In this document: piece by piece, positions 33,653 to 43,570 of the stretch
Layout: each line of letters starts with the position of its first letter
Numbering within the stretch: position 1 is the stretch's first letter
Origin: Paramacrobiotus metropolitanus
Lineage: Eukaryota; Tardigrada; Eutardigrada; Parachela; Macrobiotidae
Reading direction: 5' to 3'
NCBI RefSeq assembly: GCF_019649055.1
Contig: NW_026570264.1
Span: 558,001-622,000, forward strand
DNA length: 64,000 bases
Notes under the pieces: generated by a model
Databases searched by the model: none
What the model saw: only the letters and a program-made list of their open reading frames with translations
What the model was told of the DNA's origin: nothing
Translations under genes and position numbers: made by a program

Positions 33653-34085
33653 CCGTAAAACCCGATATTAACGCCCTGGGCCTTTATTTTTTCGAGAGCT
33701 TCGGGAGGGGGCGCTTAAAACCGCAGGGGGCGTTTATTACGGGGGGGGCGTCAAATATTTCAAATGAATAACGCGCTCATGATATATAAGTTTTAACGAG
33801 ATTTATATTTGTGGATACTAAAGGAATATTTAAAAACCAAGACATTTGCTAGAAAATCATGGTTTAACGGGTGTTTTTAAATGGAATTTACCTAACTTAA
33901 GAAGATGTACCATTTAGACTGTAACGACAACGCTCTAAAAAAGCGCGCCGCCGCAACTAATTAGGCGCCCCGGGGCGATAATTTCGGGGGGGCTTTTATT
34001 ATTTCGAGAGCTTCGGGAGGGGGCGTTTAAAACCGCACGGGGCGTTAATTTCGGGGGGGGGGGGCGTTAATATCGGGTTTTACGG
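33653..34085. mobile_element. Mariner-like MITE with GGGGGCGTTAA motifs
   Basis: Perfect inverted ends CCGTAAAACCCGATATTAAC and GTTAATATCGGGTTTTACGG are flanked by TA (33,651-33,652 and 34,086-34,087). A longer internal pair of TTTCGAGAGCTTCGGGAGGG and GGGCG(C/T)TTAAAACCGCA blocks is present at both ends in direct orientation. Non-coding. It lies 26 bp left of a Helitron. Confidence 0.75.
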
Positions 34086-34662
34086 TAATCAAGGAAAACC
34101 TACATAAATCATCACTATATAATAATCGCGTAAGCCTCAACGAAATCCCCACTCTGTCGAGTTCGTCAGCTCCATCTACCGAATCGAACTTCTATGTCTA
34201 AGTATCATTCGATAGCCCTTAGTGGGTAGATTTGCCATCGCAACTCGGTTTTTAGAGAAAAACAAACGTTTAAAAGAAAACTTCAAAAAACTTTAACAAA
34301 GAAAGCCAATGGGAAAAGTTGAGAATCCACCCCTGCAAAGCTGACCACCCCACCACTGTCTCGACAGCTAAAACGCATTTTGGCCAGCTTTGCTGGGACC
34401 GAAGACGGATAGTACGTGTTTATGACTCGAGAACTTAGTATTGGTTCTTGAATGAAATTATGATTTTTTTTTTATCAACAAATGGCTTCAGAAAAAGTAA
34501 GTTCTTAGGAAAGAAAGACTGAAGACCTAACAAATTCTGCGAGTAGGGAAGTGCTCAAAACTGTTTCTCAAGGATCTGCCGTTCCCAGGGTTTGACCAGT
34601 TTAAAGTTACAATGTTTCCACGGGCGGTTGCCATTGGTACTGATATGCCGCCGAAGACAAAA

Positions 34663-34733
34663 TTTCCACAGAAAACAAATTAAGCCGCAACTTGCGCACC
34701 GCAAGTTGCGGGTTAATTTGTTTTCTGTGGAAA
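34663..34733. repeat. 34-bp-arm hairpin inside Helitron copy A
   Basis: TTTCCACAGAAAACAAATTA begins an arm whose complement ends the hairpin, with a 3-nt loop. One G-G mismatch occurs in this copy; copy B is perfect. Confidence 0.85.
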
Positions 34734-35170
34734 AAATAAATGTCCGAGAAAGGTGGAATTGCACGTTTAGTGTTGGTGTTACATTAATTTTCATGTACAA
34801 GTATAGAACTTTAAGGTTTATGGACCGCAAGCTGGCAGCTGCATATCCCCCATGCGCTTAAGTTGGGTGATGTGTACTAACTGCAGCAGACCTACGAGTA
34901 CATGGCTACAAACAAACTTTTTTATATTAGTGATTGCTTCACGGTCGTTGGGCGCGTCATCCAAGGTGGAATACTCCATTGATGAAAACGAGAAATTTTG
35001 CGAAACTCGAAAAAATTTCGTCAGTTTTTCATGGAAGGCGGAGCCGCAGGCGACGCCGAGCTGTGGCGCGAGCGGAGCTCGCGAAGCAGCAAGCAAGACA
35101 ACCTGCTTTATATTTTCCACTAAACAAGCGATGAACGAAATATTACAACGTTTTAAAATGGCTATTTAGT

Positions 35171-35293
35171 TGTACTATACGTGTACGTACACTTAGCAAC
35201 CGATATTACAAGATGTTGTTTGTCACTAGAAGATCATCAGTTGTACTCATATGAAAAGTAATAAAAATATTACTTTATGGCAAGTACTTCACA
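35171..35293 (+). repeat. 5' LTR of the nested gypsy element
   Basis: 123 bp, matching 40,347-40,469 with no difference by eye. TGGCGTGAAGG, one base after its end, is the probable primer-binding site. Confidence 0.88.
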
Positions 35294-38200
35294 ATGGCGT
35301 GAAGGATGAGATTTCAATAATAAATAATTAAAAATGAGTACTACGGGAACGTCGCCCAATACCAGCACCACCCCTGTCGGGACGACTACAACGCAGACCA
35401 TGACAAGCGTCTCCGCTCCCGTTGATGACGGCGATGCCACCGGTCTGCCGAAGTTGGCCAGGTTTGACCCAGAGGTCCTGCGACTGGAGACATGGCGAAT
35501 CCAGTTCGACAGCCACATGTAGTCGTACGCCATGGCCGACGATAAGAAGAAGCCACTCCTGCTGGGATCACTGAACCCCAAAGCGATGAAGATGCTGGCT
35601 TCAATGTGTCGCCCGAAGGAGCCCGGTGCGTATACGTTTGCAGAATTGTACGATAAGTTGAAGATTGCGTATAGCAAGCGTACAAACATACGAGTAGAAA
35701 GGGCGACCTTTTTCAGCATAAAACAGAAGTCGGGGCAGTCGCTGCTTGAGTTTTCTAATGAGCTTAGAAACCAGTGCGTAAAATGCGATTTTCCCGATAC
35801 TTTTGTCGATGATCAGCTATGCGCTGCTTTTATGTCAGGCGTTTCTAGCGAGATAACAAGACGATATTTGTACTCATTGCCAGTTTCTTCAGTTGAAAAG
35901 TTTGATAAGCTGTTCGAGGAAGCTGTAAAGTATGAGACGAGCAGAGAAGATGCCAAGCAGATGGGGCCAAGGTCAAGTTCTCCAGATGTCGCGTTCATAA
36001 GACGCGGAGGATACAGAGGGCGTGGTCGCGGTAGGTTTCGCGGATCAGGGCGAAATGCCAGAAGCTCGTATAGCAATCGCGCAGGCAGAGCAGCGTGCTA
36101 TGGGTGTGGCTCGTCAGATCACATGAAGCCCGATTGTCCTCATAAGAACGCTGTCTGTAATAATTGCGGTAAGAAAGGTCACCTTGCGAAAGTGTGTAAA
36201 GCGCCTAAGAGAGGTCGTGGCAATCGAGGTTTCAGAAGAACGAATTATGTCGAAGAAGAGCCATGCGATGTTTTACGAGCTGGGCCAACTACAGCGTCCT
36301 CGATTTTCGTACCGTTGACTGTGAACAATCAGAAAGTATCAATGGAATTAGATACAGGCTCCTCAGTTACGATAATGAGTAAAATGCTGTGGCATAAGAT
36401 CGGTTCACCAAAAATGCAGAAAGCCAGTTCATGGTTACGCAGTTATACAGGTGACGTTATTCCCATAATGGGAACAGTTGAAGTACAGGTTAAGTACAGA
36501 GGCATAAATAAAACTGTGCAAGCATTAGTGTCGAAGCGCAGTTGCAGTATTATTGGCAGAGACTGGATAAGCCAGTTAGATTTAAGTACGTTAAGTCTGA
36601 AGCAGCTGCAGCAGGGCACAGTAAGCAAAATTAAATCCTTCACGTTGCAAAGTATTTTAGAGAAGCACAAGGCAGTGTTCAGAGATGAACTTGGTTGTTG
36701 CAAAAACTTCAAAGCACATTTGTATTTGAAAGAGAATGCCCGTCCCGTGTTTTGTAAGGCTAGGCCGGTTCCGTTTGCATTAAAGCAGGAAGTCGAAGAA
36801 GATATCGACAGGCTAGTCAGAATAGGCGTTTTAACGCCAGTTGATTATGCAGACTGGGCAGCACCAATAGTATCGGTAAAGAAACCGAAAAAGAAAGTGC
36901 GAACATGTGCAGATTTAAGTACTGGGCTTAATGATTCTCTTGACGTGCACCAGTACCCGTTGCCGCATCCTGATGAATTGTTTGCAAAGTTAAATGGAGG
37001 CGTAATATTTTGCAAAATTGACCTTAAAGAAGCGTACAATCAGATACCACTGGACGAAGAGAGTTCAAAGCTGCTGGTTATCAATACACATAAAGGGTTA
37101 TTCAGGTACAACAGGCTACCGTTCGGAGTTGCCAGTGCTCCTAGTATTTTTCAGCAGTTAATGGAAAAGATATTTCAGGGATGCGAAGATGTCGCGAATA
37201 ATTTAGACGACATTATCATTAAAGGTCGCACAGTGGAAGAATTACTGCGGAATCTAGAGATGGTACTCGCACGACTTGAGCAATACGGGTTAACGGTTAA
37301 GAAAGAAAAGTGTGATTTTATGGTTGACTCAGTAGAGTACCTTGGTTTTATTGTTGACAAATCGGGTAGATATATTTCTACAGAAAAGACTAAGGCAATT
37401 GTTGAAATGCCGCCGCCACAGGATGTGAGTCAGCTGCGTTCGTTTCTTGGCATGGTGAATCATTACTCGAAATTTCTGCCTAATTTGTCGAGTAGATGTA
37501 ATTGTTTTTACGAATTGTTAAAGCAGTCTACTGTATGGAAGTGGTCAAGTCAGTGCCAGGAAGTATTTCAGTCGTTAAAGAGCGACTTAACAAAGACAAC
37601 GCAGTTAGTACATTTCGATCCGAAGCTTCCGTTAATATTAGCCGCAGATGCCTCAAAATATGGTATCGGTGCAGTGTTAAGTCACAGGTTACAAGATGGC
37701 AGTGAAAAGCCTATTGCTCATGTATCGAAAACGCTATCAGCGGCTGAGAAAAATTACGGACAGATCGAGAAAGGAGCCTTAGCGCTAGTGTTTGGTGTGA
37801 AAAAGTTTCATCAGTACATTTATGGTCGCGAATTTATTTTGTTAACCGACCATAAACCGCTTGTAACAATCTTCGGCAGCAAGAAAGGCATTCCTGTAGT
37901 TACAGCTAATCGGTTACAAAGGTGGTCAATAATATTGATGGGTTACACGTTCAAGAAAGAGTACCGCCAAACCAGCCAGTTTGGGCAAGCAGACGGTCTA
38001 AGTCGACTACCGTTACAATCCACGGATCTATTCGACAAGGAATAAGCCGGAATAGACGAAACCATAAATAGGATAGAGAGCGAGGTGATGTCTGCATTGC
38101 CAGTGTCCGCAGATGTCGTTCGTCGTGAAAGTGAAACCGACACGGAGGTCAGTACGGTAATGCGTTATCACATGCATGGTTGGCCTAAGAAGGTGTCTGA

Positions 38201-39824
38201 AAATTTGTTTCCCTACTCGCGTAAGAAAGAGGCGTACTCAGTGAGTAACGGTTGTTTACTATGGAATCAGCGCGTAGTGATACCGATGTCACTACGGAGA
38301 CGTATTACCGATTACTTACATGCTACGCATATGGGCATTGTCAAAATGAAGAGTGAAGCCAGAAGTCATGTGTGGTGGCCTAATATAGACGATGATTTAG
38401 AAACCGTAGCGGCAAAGTGCGAAATCTGCTCGTTATTAGCAAAAGATCCAGCCAAAGTTCCGTTGCAGCAGTGGCGGTGCCACAGGGCCCGTGGTATCGG
38501 TTACATACTGATTTTGCTGGACCGTATAAAAACCGTATGCTACTGGTAATAGTAGATGCGTTCTCCAAGTGGTTGGAAGTATTCGAAGTGAAGAAAGCAG
38601 ATACAGAGAATGTGATTTCCATTCTAGAAAGTTTATTCGCCCGTTTCGGTTTATGCAGTGAAATTGTAAGCGATAATGGCACGCAGTTTACATCAGAGCA
38701 ATTTCAAACGTTCTGTGTATCAGTCGGTATTAAACATATGACCACCGCACCCGGTCACCCACAGTCTAATGGCCAAGCCGAACGTTATGTTGACGTCGTA
38801 AAGAAAGGCATCGAAAAAGGGATGCATGCAGGGAAAGATCTTAGAACTGCGTTACGAGAGTTTTTAACACGGTTTAGAAGCGTACCACAGAGTACTACCG
38901 GTAAAGCACCGTGCGAACTGCTAATGAGTCGGAAGATGAAGACAGTACTGGACTTGGTACATCCCGAAGTTGCAGTAGTTAAAGGCGACGCGCGTCAGCG
39001 TCAGAAAAAGAATTTCGACAAGAAAACGAAAATGCGACATTTTTTGGTTGGTGACAGTGTGCAGGTTAAAGATTTACGAGCACACAGAAAAAGCAACTGG
39101 ACAGCAGGAAAGTTACTAAGCCAATTGGTTCCACAATGTGGTTAGTGTCAGTTGATGATGCGGAAGTAAGGCGTCACTGTAACCAGATTTTAAAACGTTA
39201 CTGGTTGACACCAGAAGAACATGCAGAAGCGCTGTCTGCAGCGACGGCACAAGCAGATACAGCCGTATCAGTAAGTGGTAACGATATCACAATTAACGGG
39301 TCAGCTAGTGCGCGACGCTTTGAAGCTGCGCTACCCGAGGTGCGACGCTTTGAAGCTGCACTAGATGCACTTCCGGCGCGACGCTTAGAAGCTGTGCCAG
39401 AGATAAAAGCAGAACAAAGTGCATTACTGCCTATGGCAGTACAGCCGGAAGTACTACCACCAATCCAATTACCTCCACTGCAAACATCACTTGCCCCACC
39501 AGCGAAGAACAAAGTGGCCGGGAAAGTTCCGAAAGCCAAGAGTAATTCCAAGGAAACTGGAAATCCAGATAGTACAAGTACGCGAAGTGGGCGCCAAGTG
39601 AAAGAACCTGACAGATATGGATATGACAAGAAGAAATAGCAGAGTATTATTGGTCAAGTATTAAGTATTGTATATATTGTACATAATAATTTATAATTAT
39701 ATATAGATTAAAAGATATTGATTAGCAACCGAAAATGAGCTGCAGAAGCAAGCACGGTTATTCAGTTGTTTAAGTCTTTCGAAGCATCTTTTTATATTTT
39801 CATATTAATGTTCGAAACAACGTA

Positions 39825-40253
39825 ATGCCTAAAGCACCGAGACTAGTATTGCGACATAATGCCAAAACAGGCAACACGATGGTTTACGAGTCTTCCAGGC
39901 AGCCAGCTAGACGATGTTTTCATTGCAAAAAGCCTGGACACGTGCGGAAATATTGCTACAAGTTAAAGAAATCGAATCGTGATACAGCAGAAACGGAGTC
40001 AACTGCGGCCGACGGCGATGTGCGCACTGGAGAATCGACGGGAAGCGATTCAAAGGAGCCGACGAATTCGGACAATATGGAGGTGGATGAAACGCAAACG
40101 ACAGCCAGAGAAACCCTACGTGAATCAGTCAAGGACGCGGCTACTCAGCTCGGAAATATGAAAGTCGTAAAGCCATTGCCGCCACCAACCAAACCGATGA
40201 AGGATAAATTGCCATTATCGGTTAACGCTAATTCTGCTCCTGTGAATGTGTAA
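39825..40253 (+). CDS. Extra zinc-knuckle reading frame downstream of pol
   Basis: A 142-codon frame beginning MPKAPRLVLRHNAKTG sits between the integrase region and the 3' LTR, where gypsy elements with a third gene place it. It has a single CCHC knuckle (CFHCKKPGHVRKYC), distinct from the two knuckles in gag. A Thr/Glu/Ser-rich acidic stretch and a Pro/Lys-rich tail (KPLPPPTKPMKDKLP) follow. It has no signal peptide or membrane segment, so it is not an envelope. A nucleic-acid-binding accessory protein is the simplest reading. It could also be a captured host gene fragment. Confidence 0.6.
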   Translation: MPKAPRLVLRHNAKTGNTMVYESSRQPARRCFHCKKPGHVRKYCYKLKKSNRDTAETESTAADGDVRTGESTGSDSKEPTNSDNMEVDETQTTARETLRESVKDAATQLGNMKVVKPLPPPTKPMKDKLPLSVNANSAPVNV

Positions 40254-40346
40254 TCATTTTATTGCGCATTATTAATCGTATCAATCTTGATTTTTTTGAT
40301 TATTATTTTTTTTATATAAATCACGCTTTTCAAGCTAGTGTGAGGG

Positions 40347-40469
40347 TGTACTATACGTGTACGTACACTTAGCAACCGATATTACAAGATGTTGTTTGTC
40401 ACTAGAAGATCATCAGTTGTACTCATATGAAAAGTAATAAAAATATTACTTTATGGCAAGTACTTCACA
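40347..40469 (+). repeat. 3' LTR of the nested gypsy element
   Basis: Second copy of the 123-bp terminal repeat, followed directly by TTAGT and the resumption of Helitron sequence. Confidence 0.88.
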
Positions 40470-41046
40470 TTAGTTAATTTAGGTTTTTGTAAAAAGTAAT
40501 TTACCATTGATTGCGTAGGGAATACAACTACCACCAGAAAATCAATTGGAAATCGGATAATTTTTGATAATTTGATTGTCAAGCCGGAGTGTTTGGTTCA
40601 TTTTCAATCAGTACGTCTAGACTGCAGGTCTGCAACTGCAAGGCTACTGGTACAACGGAATTCGCGATTCGCGCGGCTGATCGCTCGATTCGCGATAGTA
40701 AAAATGAGCAGGTAGCATTATTTGTATTTGAAATTTGACTTACAAAGCTACTATTTTGCAGCTGGGCAAATAACATTTCTAATAGTATTAAATTATCATT
40801 TACTGGAATGGTGCAAAGAATTCGTTCTGAAGAGCTAAACCGAAAACCGGCCCACTTCCGGAAAGAAAATTTGAAAAATTTCGTATGCTCATGTCAACGG
40901 TTGTCCTGGCAGTCCAGTAACATTAAAAATCTATGATTTCTTCAGAAAAATACTTAGAGCTACAGAAGTAGTTGAGAACATTTATGTTTTTTGCATTGAA
41001 TTAATCTTCTTTTATTATTCCGCGCAATTTGCGCGGGGACAGCTAG

Positions 41047-41155
41047 TAGATAATATTGCGATACTGTACGACGACCAGGTCAGTGGATTGGCGGCCGCAG
41101 CACGCACGTCAGCGGTATCGTTGGAAACGGAGCTGTAGTTAACCGTTTTGTTCAT
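41047..41155 (-). pseudogene. GPCR copy 3, N-terminal fragment
   Basis: On the minus strand from ATG at 41,155 the sequence encodes MNKTVNYSSVSNDTADV and then LTWSSYSIAIL, aligned with the first 36 residues of GPCR copy 2. It includes the NKT, NYS and NDT glycosylation sites and the start of TM1. It then stops at the 3' terminus of Helitron copy A, and no continuation of the receptor is found on the other side of that element. About 20 bp above the ATG, similarity to the other copies also ends and resumes only at 43,185. Confidence 0.75.
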
Positions 41156-41159
41156 GGTA

Positions 41160-42957
41160 TTAACCCAGGAAAACCGGGTACTGGAAGGGATGGGACTAGA
41201 GTCTTGAAAATTGGCAGTCTGGGACAGAAAAATTTAATTAAGAGAAAAATAATTTTTTCAAAATTTCAGCGACCATAGGTCAAGCAGGAGATGACAATGT
41301 CGGCCTAACACGCATGGTAACCATGTTGCCCCGACATGTTATCTAATGCCGTTTATAAAAACTGACAGAAAAATCGCACAGAATATGTCAATAGCTCAAA
41401 CGATAGATCTCAACGAGTACTTTGTGATAGATGCATTGTGATGGTCATCGAGATGACCAGTGGTCAAGGAAAATTTTAGAGCGAAAAAGCACTGATTTGA
41501 ACCATTACATAAGTGCTACATGTGTATTTCGCAATAGTTGGTCACTTCTGTTTATATTTTGGACAACTGGTCATCGGCTTTAATGTAAATGACGTGTACG
41601 GTACATAGTCCGAGTGACGTATACAGTGGAAGTAATGCTATATCTGGTCGTGCAACTTAATGGGATACCGGAAATAAAAAGGAGGAGGAATGTGTGCGAT
41701 GATCGTCATCGTTATTTGACCGGTGGCCAACTTCTTCAAAGTGTACTAGAAGTGAGTGAAGCTACCGAGATGAAACTATTAAACTATTAAGTGACCAATT
41801 ACTGAGGTATAAGAAAGCATCGAGCAGCAAGGTCAGTAAAGTTTTGCTAAAAAAATCTGTCACTTACGTTTATTCAAAACTACAAATTTAGGTATTCAGA
41901 AAGGAAGACAAGACTACTAAGCCATTTCTCCTATCCGCAATACTCTCCGCTTTTTGCCGACTGATTTCTAAAGGCTACGACGCACGAGCACTCTTGCACC
42001 GGAAGCTCCAAATTATGTGTTTTATCACTGTGAAGCAAGGGCAAAAGCTCAACTGGCAGTGTATTAACGCGAGATTAATAACATTCACAAAATTTCTCTC
42101 TCATTATTGTAGCTTAATTCAGTTGACATTAGCAAAGAATACACGAAATCTGCCACAACAGAGTAGTAGCCGGTGCAGTACATTCTGTCTGTACATGACA
42201 ATAGTAACGTTTCACACACAAGCGAAGCACTGTACAGCTGTTACAGCTGTTCGCGCAACTGGTCGAGCCCGACGTTGAGTCATTTTTGCAGTCCATTGTA
42301 GGTAGTACGGGTCACATCTATTTTATAATTACCGAAAGCAGTCATTACGCAATTGTTTTGGACTTTATTTACGCTGATGTTAATGGCGTTCAGTCAAAAA
42401 TACATTTTTTCAAATTTCCGGTCAGTGCTGACCAGTGGTCACTTTGCTGACCACTATACGCACGTCAGTTGATACAGCTTTTTAAGGGCTTTATTTTGAT
42501 TTTCTGTTGTACCGTGTATGATTTTTCTGCCAATTGTTATGAATTTATAAAGAATATCGATTATTTAATACCTTGCCCAACCGTGTCATGACCGACATGG
42601 TATTTTCAATTGACCAGCACTGACCAGTGAACCATTTTTTTCTTTACGTTTCCTCATTCTTTTATAAAGCTAAGCATTTACTTCCCCTGTGATTTTTGTG
42701 GGAATTATCTGATGTTTGGCTGGCGGTATAGACAAGCAGGACCTCCGGGAGTCCCGTTTGGTCAGTTTTGACCATCTTTGGTCACCCTCTGGGCCCTCCG
42801 GACACGGTGAAGCTATCGGTTATATATTTTAAATTGTCGCCTAACATTTCTTCTTTGAAATAAAACAATTAAAACCAATTTACGACCATAACAGCGGATT
42901 ATAGAAAGTAAGTCCTCCACCATGTCGGCCTAACACGCATGGTGTGGAACGGGTTAA
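41160..42957. other. About 1.8 kb of inserted, repeat-rich non-coding sequence
   Basis: This stretch separates the GPCR copy 3 start from its upstream region. It starts TTAACCC (41,160) and has GGGTTAA at 42,951-42,957, the TTAA/CCC...GGG/TTAA pattern of piggyBac-type ends. A 22-bp block (GTCGGCCTAACACGCATGG core) occurs at 41,297-41,318 and 42,922-42,943 in the same orientation. The dyad GACCAGTGGTC or near versions recur at about 41,456, 41,723, 42,432, 42,617 and 42,765. No coding region is seen, and the ends do not match each other well beyond three bases, so the class is uncertain. Confidence 0.4.
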
Positions 42958-43184
42958 TGTATCACACGTGTTATATAAACCAAATTTTCCCAAAGAAAAT
43001 GAATGAAACATGCTTACCTATATATGATGTAAAATAAGATTCATGGCCAAAAGTTATTTTAAAGTGTTTACCGGAGCTTTATAGCAGCTATGGAAACGTT
43101 CCGTAGAAAAGATCTAGCATTGTAAGAGATACTTGTTAAACAAACTGGAAGAAAAACTAGTTAACTAAGCAGCCTGGCAATTTT

Positions 43185-43570
43185 CCCATAGATGTGACAT
43201 CCTTGTAAGTCAACATCCACACTTACAGGCTGCCGCATTGGGAGGTTATACAAAAGATTTCATACAGTAAGGATGTTGCATATCCAATATCCAAACTGCA
43301 TCCATATCCAATATCCTATGTATGACATACAGTATAAATATCTTTCTAAATGATTAGGTAGTAATATATACGGAGTAGTACTACAAGGCTGCGAGCCGGC
43401 ATATGAGTATGTCCATCGCGTTCAGAAGTATTTCAGGAGTCCTATAGATGAACTGTAATTGGCTAACTGCCGTTCCGACCATAATGTCGACGTAATTATC
43501 GAATTGGTGTTGTTGGGTACGCTAAAGCATTTTTCCTGCTAACTCATCCGAAATCTGACGTTGCCTGCAG
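43185..43570 (-). promoter_or_regulatory. Orphaned upstream region of GPCR copy 3
   Basis: In reverse complement this stretch aligns with the regions upstream of GPCR copies 1 and 2. Shared blocks include AGATTTCGGATGAGTTA, CAATTCG(A/T)TAATTACG, GGTCGGAACGGCAGTTAG and AGTGTGGATGT(T/C)(G/A)A. Conservation among three decaying copies may be simple common descent; promoter function is inferred only from position. Confidence 0.5.

Larger units (their letters stand above)
35171..40469 (+). mobile_element. Ty3/gypsy LTR element, K02A2.6/Mag-like, nested in the Helitron
   Basis: Two 123-bp LTRs start TGTACTATACG and end TACTTCACA. They are flanked by TTAGT on both sides (35,166-35,170 and 40,470-40,474), and the unoccupied TTAGT is seen in Helitron copy B. 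The interior (35.3-39.6 kb) has gag and pol parts: two CCHC knuckles (CYGCGSSDHMKPDC and CNNCGKKGHLAKVC), a protease (DTGSSVTIMSK), reverse transcriptase, RNase H (AADASKYGIGAVLS) and integrase with its zinc domain and catalytic core. An additional zinc-knuckle frame lies between pol and the 3' LTR. The coding part is broken, with about four interruptions, although the LTRs look almost identical, so the copy is young. Confidence 0.9.
34112..41046 (+). mobile_element. Non-autonomous Helitron, copy A, split by an LTR element
   Basis: The left end is A|TCACTATATAATAATCGCG (5'-TC). The right end is a 17-bp palindromic hairpin CCGCGCAATTTGCGCGG followed by GGACAGCTAG|T, the CTAG 3' end and A/T insertion site typical of Helitrons. 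Without the 5.3-kb LTR insertion the element is 1,631 bp, against 1,630 bp for copy B at 45,933-47,562, and the two are nearly identical. No Rep/helicase frame is present, so it is non-autonomous. A 65-codon frame at the right part (40,776-40,579, minus) is identical in both copies but has no recognised domain. Confidence 0.85.

Noticed and set aside
40579-40776. 65-codon frame identical at 40,579-40,776 (minus) and 46,203-46,400 (plus)
   Set aside because: It lies in two near-identical Helitron copies, so sequence identity says nothing about coding.
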